This document shows, piece after piece, positions 58,073 through 64,000 of a stretch of 64,000 nucleotides of DNA (positions are counted from its first letter, which is position 1; the number at the start of each line of letters is the position of its first letter). This DNA comes from Siphonodentalium dalli (lineage: Eukaryota; Mollusca; Scaphopoda; Gadilida; Siphonodentaliidae): assembly GCA_032622095.1 (NCBI GenBank), contig CP136068.1, positions 47,860,443-47,924,442 on the forward strand. The letters are read 5' to 3'. Position numbers and translations under genes: made by a program. The notes under the pieces were generated by a model, which was not told the origin of the DNA, searched no databases, and saw nothing but the letters and a program-made list of their open reading frames with translations.

Positions 58073-58510
58073 TTATAATAATGCATAATGTGTTTACGGA
58101 TGGAACAAGACCGGAAACTCTGGTATGCATTGACAGGCAAAACCTGTGATATGCAGTAATATGTGCATATGTCCTTCCCTATCATTCTGGTCTATCACCA
58201 TACCAAACCAAATCGGAAATTCGACAACAGACACTTATATTGCAAAAACTTTGAACGGACTGAATTTCATAAAGCCGAACAGGGCCCATAACTCTGGTAG
58301 GCATCGATGGTCACAACCCGTGATATTATGCATATTCATTCCCCATTTCTGGTCTGTCACCGTGCCATAGAGCATCAAAATATGACAACCGACTCCCGAG
58401 TTACAATGCAAAATGTTTGTATGGTCGGACGGTCAACAATATACCGGTACCTGCCAACTAATATCGGGGGATATAATAACCATACATGTATATCTCTGTG
58501 TATACCTAAC

Positions 58511-58608
58511 CAAAAACAATTCCCCTCCACCACCCCACCTTTGGTGAATAAGACTGAAAAAAAAACAATTCCCCTCCACCACCCCACCTCGGTGAATAAG
58601 ACTGAAGA
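58511..58608 (+). repeat. about 51-bp unit in two tandem copies
   Basis: CAATTCCCCTCCACCACCCC plus ACCT...GGTGAATAAGACTGAA occurs twice in a row. The apparent reading frames across it are repeat artefacts. Confidence 0.8.
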
Positions 58609-58713
58609 GTTTTTTGGTCATGTACAAATAATTGTGGAACCCCTGACTTGTTTACCACTATTTACACTGGCCAGTGTTCTGTCACACACAACACACTCGA
58701 TATATTAAGGCTA

Positions 58714-58901
58714 CAGTAATGCCCTATCAAAGTAATCGACCTCTTTAAATAACCAGCAGAATTATGGGTAACTTTTCAGGATTTAGTCGGAAATATGGCT
58801 TTTTGCCATTCATCGGAAAGCTTACGGCGAGAGCTTTCCGATGAAAGGCAACAAGCCATATTCTGCTTCGGTTAAGAGGTTGATTACTTATGGCATTACT
58901 G
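58714..58901. mobile_element. 188-bp TA-flanked MITE
   Basis: CAGTAATGCCCTATCAAAGT at the left and ACTTATGGCATTACTG at the right are terminal inverted repeats flanked by TA (58712-58713 and 58902-58903). An inner palindrome, CATCGGAAAGCTTACGGCGA followed by GAGCTTTCCGATG, gives a long hairpin. TA target sites and CAGT termini suggest mobilisation by a Tc1/mariner/pogo-type transposase. Confidence 0.75.
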
Positions 58902-58929
58902 TATAATGGGGTCTAGGACTATTTGTGAC

Positions 58930-59272
58930 ATACCCCGCTGGACAAAACAAGTGTCCATTGGCACCGCGGTGTATTTGCCGTTCGGCCGCGGTGTCAGGAG
59001 TTTGTAACTGCAGTTGAGCACCGCGACCGAACAGCAACTACACCGCAGCCGAACGGCATGTACACCGTGGTTAGATTTCTGGTTTGCATCGTCTTTTTTC
59101 AGTTTAATGAACGTACACCGCGGCGCGGCAATTACACCATGGCCGAACGGCAAGTACACCGCGGCCCAACTGTAGTTAGCCGGTGGAGCCGCGGTGTAGT
59201 TGCATTTCAGCCACGGTTGTAATGCTAACTGCACCGCGGTTAGGTGGACACTTGTTTTGTCAAGCAGGGTAT
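58930..59272. mobile_element. CCGCGG-rich MITE
   Basis: The ends ATACCCCGCTGGACAAAACA plus AGTGTCCA and TGGACACTTGTTTTGTCAAG plus CAGGGTAT are inverted repeats of about 28 bp with three mismatches. The interior contains about ten ACCGCGG / CCGCGGT words in both orientations with CGTTCGGCCGCGG blocks, far more GC-rich than its flanks. The target duplication is not clear. Confidence 0.75.
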
Positions 59273-59639
59273 TATAATGTACCTACATGCTTTATCATTG
59301 TTGTTAGATACAGGAAACACCTGGAAATACAGTTTGTTTTTCTGATCTGTGTTTACCAATTAAGCATGTTATTGCTTGAGTCTTAATGGTACACAGCAAA
59401 CGTTTGCACCAAAAAAGGATAGTGGAATGGGATTGAAAGGCAGTTAACACAGTTACCGTATTGATGAACGGCTAAAAAAAAACTCCGAAATTTTGAAAAA
59501 AAAACATGAGAAAATTTTGAGGATTTTTTTTGCACAAATGGGGTGATGGTTTTCTCGGGGTCTGAATTTTTTTTTTTTGGCCCTATATGTGCAATATTTT
59601 TCCAGACCCCCCTGGTCTGAGGTTATTTTTAGGGTCGGT

Positions 59640-60640
59640 CAACGTGCGGAAACATGTATCTTTTTTCATTGGTTATATCCACTTAGTTTTTCACAATTTA
59701 CGTAGATCCGTCCACTGCGCGTTTATATGTTGAAATCAACTGTAAACAATAGAAAGATGGGGAGAGTGTGCAGTGTGCACATGCACGTAGCATTGGAACT
59801 GTTTTAATTATCTACTTGGATTAACTGTTTTAAAGAATTTTTTTCAACACACAGACAAAATAGATATGATATGAAGTATAAGATATGAGCTTTGTGTTCC
59901 GCAATGCTGTATAATTTGAATGTTGTGTTGAGTGAACGGCGTGTAAACAATATACTGTAGACACATATTGAGGAAAAATAATTGAAAACAAATTTAATCC
60001 TATACTACCCTGATTCTACTACTATAACCGATGGTGAAGACACTGTTTTTGGTGTTATTTTTCATGTCTATTTTCTAACTATTCCAATATCAAATGGGGT
60101 AACAGGTGTGTTATAGCCATGTTGGTACAGACATTCTACATAATTATATCGTTTACGACTATTAAAGCATTGATTGTGTATATTTCATTTTATTACTAAC
60201 TTGGCAATAGTTGATTCACCTAAAGCCACCTATTTTTCAATACCAATTGTCATCATGGATGCCATTTTGAATAGAACATTTTGCTCCAAGCAGGTTTATC
60301 AGATTTTGATTATCTTATAGAGGATATGATTATTATTCCTCTTCAAAATGGAATAAAAACCAACTTACATGTAGTCCAAATATTTTCTAGATCAAAACTG
60401 TTATCGACAAGACTATTTTGTCTTTTCAGCATTTATCCCTGACCTGGAGGTCTTACCATGTTTGCCATTTCCCCACATTTCATCTTGTGACTCAGAGGCA
60501 GGTGGTTTTAATTAAACTGATGGAGAAATAAAATTAAAAAAATTTGAGTGACAGTTTTCAATATCGTTCCTTTTTATTAGAAGTAGAAACATATTTTCCC
60601 AATTTTCATTTCGGTCCTAAATTAGTGTTTCTCCGGCTCG
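59640..60640. other. no gene seen
   Basis: AT-rich stretch between the CCGCGG MITE and the GAGTCGAGG repeats. Nothing recognisable on either strand. Confidence 0.4.
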
Positions 60641-60660
60641 GGGGGTTAACAAAATATTAG

Positions 60661-60875
60661 ATATGAGTCGAGGACCCCACCAATCAAAGCTCAGAGTTAT
60701 CAGATATCAATTTTTCATATCTTTTATTTTTTCACCACCTGGGTAGGAGGTACTCAATCCGATGATCAGACACTCCTATATTACTATTTCTTTTGTTTTG
60801 GGGGCAAATTTTTTTTTATTTGAGTCGAGGAACCCACCCATCAAAGCTCAGAGTGATCAGATATCAATTTTTGAA
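60661..60875 (+). repeat. direct repeat with TTTGAGTCGAGG blocks
   Basis: GAGTCGAGGACCCCACCAAT plus CAAAGCTCAGAG...ATCAGATATCAATTTTT occurs at 60665 and again at 60821. Inverted pieces of the same family (CACTCTGAGCTTTGACGGGT and GGTACTCAATCCGATCAGAG) are at 13945-14310. Confidence 0.65.
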
Positions 60876-61569
60876 GTTTGTTATTTCTCGAGATGTATAA
60901 TATGTGGCCCAGAAACACGTGGTCAAACTGAGGTTCTCGGACAAATTGCGGAAGAAAATGGATAACACTAAAGTCAAGTGGTAATACGATCAAATTTTGA
61001 TATACTTTAGTGATGATACTACCATATTTTGTTGAAAGAATGTTGGTAAACAACAAGTTTTGAGTAATTTGATACCATAGTTGACAGTGATTAGCATTAT
61101 TTTATTGCAATACATCGATTCTGATAACTAAAGCATATTTTGAAGAAATGTTGTATCTTGATGATATGGGTACTGTTTGATTGGCTTGAGTATATTTAAA
61201 AACAACTACGGAATTTAACTAACTGCAGTTCATCGACAGCCAACTGAGAATTATTGACTACTAAATTGTGATTAGGTAAAATTTGAGAAAAATCAATGTT
61301 TTCCAAAAATCAATGTAAATGACTAAAATGCATGTTGACATTGTGTAACAAACTGGAAAACTGTTCTATTGTTACATCCATGTCAACAGAGGCTATTATT
61401 CTCGCATGGACAAATAAGATCCAATGGAAACACATTATCGCGTACCAAAAATGATAGGGATGCTGGTTTGCATATATGTTTTGAGACCCCTTTTCTCGAA
61501 TTACGTAAACATAAATTTTAGGGTTCGAATGAGCCATGTCCGTTTAATGTCTACAACTGTCTTAATTAT

Positions 61570-61670
61570 TTATAACCCTTCTATGACTGGAGCTTCTTGA
61601 AATTTTGCGAAAACCCTGTGCCAATCATGCATTCTCTTACATATGCGAAACTCCATTAGGGATCAATGAC
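61570..61670 (+). repeat. TATATAAGAGAATGCA family, partial copy
   Basis: CTATGACTGGAGCTTCTTGA, then ACCCTGTGCCAATCATGCAT and TCTCTTACATATGCGA match the head of the copies at 24350 and 24545. Confidence 0.6.
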
Positions 61671-61812
61671 AAATATGTTTGTAGTAGATATGTGGTCAAG
61701 AAAATGATTTGATGTCTTTTCTGTGCTGCTCAGAGCTTGTCACATAACTTGCAATGTGACACCGTAATTACACAACGCCTTAGATAGTGAACTATTCTGA
61801 TAGACCTATTTT

Positions 61813-61961
61813 ATTTGTTGAAAAATACTAGCGATATAACAAGATACACCAATGCATTCATAGATTCAAATTGAAAGTTTCAAATATATCATGGTTTTAT
61901 GTGCAAAAACATATGAATGCATTGGTGTATCTTGTTATATCGCTAGTATTTTTCAACAAAT
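61813..61961. mobile_element. hairpin element with perfect 50-bp inverted repeats
   Basis: 61813-61862 (ATTTGTTGAAAAATACTAGC...) is the exact reverse complement of 61912-61961. The loop is 49 bp. Perfect arms over 50 bp indicate a young MITE or a recently formed palindrome. No obvious target duplication. Confidence 0.9.
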
Positions 61962-62836
61962 TTGTAGAATTTCAAGGATTATGAGGAGGTACTAGTACAT
62001 GTAGGTGGACATATTTCATCCATGGTTTACATTTAGGGTTTTAGATCTCACATGTTATATTAGCTTATAAGGAGGGCCTGGGAATTTTCCAAAATTCAAA
62101 ATATTTGTTCGAGCTCACTGTCAAAGCAAGCACATGTGAAGCAATGAAAAATCATCCTAGTGCTGAGTACGTGCCTCCATAAATCTGATATAGAATTTTG
62201 TTTAGCATACATGTAACTCGCAGACTTGTACCATATACATGTACGTCTCGCAACCATGTAACACTAAGAGTGCAGTGCATTTCTCATCGATCACGCTAAT
62301 GGGCATATTGAAAACTTTTCTGAATGTTAAAAATTAATGATTAACGATTAATCATTCAGAGATATCATAATATACATGTATGTTTGTCCAGGCATTCTTG
62401 AAATGTACTTGCAAAGTACAATAATTTGTCCACCTGGCAATTGCACCCAATTTGCCCCAGTACCAGGGACGTGGCAACAGGGTGATTGGGGGGGGGGAGT
62501 ATCTTGTTCTCATTGCTTGATTTTCGAACCAGAAATTACAAGTGCCCATTTAGTAGGAAATTTCTATTTTTAGACTAACAGTAGCATATGTTTCTATATC
62601 ATTTTAGCACTGCTGCGCGTTTCCTGTACCTGCAAATCATGTATATTGAACTTCCTTCCGTATTCATGTTTCAAAATTAGTTTTTTATCCAGCCAGAATG
62701 CACTTTTGAGATATCAACCCATATATAGAATTTGAGTAGTTTTTAGTACATGATACATGTACCTATGAAAGGGAGAAAAAAATATATATATATATTCAAC
62801 CTCAATCGTACTAAAATCAATTGTTTTTGTCTTCCA

Positions 62837-63218
62837 TTAAAGACATATTATGGACTTGTTTGGGTGCGTGAAGTGACCAGTTAGTATACTCAGGCATTAC
62901 GCCAACCTGGGAAAGGTACCATTCTGCTAACTTTCTACTAAATTTCAAAGAAATCGACGAAACCACTTCATAGAAAATATCGTCTGAACTACGATCAACT
63001 GTAAATATTTACATCTCGATTCGAGACGCAACTATCGACAATAAAAACATACAAATGATTTCTCCATCGAGAGTCATTGCATTGAATTAAAATAACAGAA
63101 TGACGATGTGTGTTGTCAATTTGGATTAATATTCGTAAAAAATAACTATGGTACTTTGAGCAAGATTATTCTCTATTTCTATTTGATCACCCAACCGAAG
63201 TGTTTCACATCACTTTAA
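62837..63218 (-). repeat. dispersed repeat, about 375 bp, second copy (inverted)
   Basis: Reverse complement matches 9137-9512 along its whole length: GTGATGTGAAACACTTCGG, GACAACACACATCGTCATTC, GTAAATATTTACAGTTGATC and CATAATATGTCTTTAA. Small indels separate the copies. Confidence 0.75.
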
Positions 63219-63604
63219 TAATCATTCAGATTCTATATACAATGAAGATCTACATAATTTTTTCACATAAAGCAGAGAGAAATAGATATAACAACATAGA
63301 GATAATATATAGAGCATATATCGTTAAAGGAGGTGCCACAAATAGATGTGAGCTAAAAAGCTTTTTGTACCAGAAAAATGACTTTGAAACAGAGTATATC
63401 TGCAATATTATGCCATTGTTTTGGCATTCAAATGTGAAAAACTATAACTTCAACAGTATCATTAGGCAGCCCATTATGATAAGTGACATACCGTTAAGAG
63501 CCAAGGAGCTATGCTTTAGATTAATGTTCAATGTATCGTTTGAAAAACGTCTGCTAAAACGTGTTAGTTTTTCTTGGGAGCCAGTCGCCATATTTCTATT
63601 GTAA

Positions 63605-64000
63605 ACACATGTTCATGATGTTGTTGTCATGTTTTAATTCGCGGCAGGTACATGAAAATCGACCATAAAAGCAATTCGATCATGCAATCGGGCAAGTTTA
63701 TGATATGAAATCGATGCTTTCAGTTTATTTAAGTTGTTGGAATTAATTTAGCTGCTTGATTACCCACGATTTATGAAGTTTTGTGCTGTTTAGAGATGGA
63801 AATGTTAATATTTTATTTTTATAATTACCAGTCTATAGTCGAAAGCGAGATTACAAGATGTCGTATTATTACGCAAATCACATAAATAGAAAACTTACAT
63901 GTTTCAGAATATTGTATTATTCTAAAATCAAATAGCCTACATGTATATAAAAACATATTTATGAATAGGAAAGTACCGTATTCCGACGAAATATGTCATA
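63605..64000. other. no gene seen (right edge)
   Basis: AT-rich, without recognisable coding, RNA or repeat content. Confidence 0.4.

Noticed and set aside
63200-63604. 134-codon plus-strand frame near the right edge
   Set aside because: Composition is what random AT-rich DNA gives, no motif is recognised, and it starts inside the end of a dispersed repeat.

Overview
This is a eukaryotic, AT-rich window with spliced genes, long introns and a very high density of dispersed repeats. The tRNA-derived SINEs, foldback and MITE-like elements, a Helitron-like element, a Ty3/gypsy-type LTR retrotransposon and the abundance of ACATGTA-type words suggest a marine invertebrate, most likely a mollusc (possibly a bivalve). 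That assignment is inference from texture, not from a marker gene.

The only host gene I can support lies on the minus strand and fills the left half. Twelve exons between 35058 and 1634 join with correct GT/AG sites and fully compatible phases into 488 codons. They encode the front half of a xanthine dehydrogenase/aldehyde oxidase family molybdo-flavoenzyme: two [2Fe-2S] clusters, the FAD domain and the start of the flavoprotein C-terminal domain. The molybdopterin half must lie left of position 1. The predicted N-terminus carries an unusual extension of about 60 residues with a CxxC...CxxC zinc-ribbon-like motif encoded by its own two exons. Introns reach 12 kb and are packed with repeats.

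Repeats in or next to this gene include: a long foldback (2377-3546); a six-copy 44-bp array (6102-6365); a family carrying AGGTCA direct repeats; a SINE; a 545-bp MITE (14752-15296); a Helitron-like element with TC...CTAG ends (16448-17520); two CTTAAG-rich foldback elements with exact 6-bp target duplications (20154-20649 and 20702-21180); a LINE tail (25815-26140); and a 3.2-kb TA-flanked inverted-repeat element that landed inside a 24-bp minisatellite (27724-30910).

From 35.1 to 44.8 kb I see no host gene, only foldback elements, a striking 189-bp near-palindrome (39473-39661), a tandem duplication and repeat relics. From 44821 to 53492 lies a nearly intact LTR retrotransposon on the minus strand. 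Its 790-bp LTRs are about 99% identical, with a 4-bp target duplication, a primer-binding site resembling tRNA-Tyr, gag with zinc knuckles, an A AAA AAC slippery heptamer exactly at the gag stop, pol (protease, RT, RNase H, integrase) and extra 3' reading frames. Pol is broken by a frame-shifting deletion in the RT. From 53.5 to 64 kb there is again only repetitive sequence: a 1.9-kb foldback, a SINE, TA-type and CCGCGG-rich MITEs and a perfect 50-bp inverted repeat.
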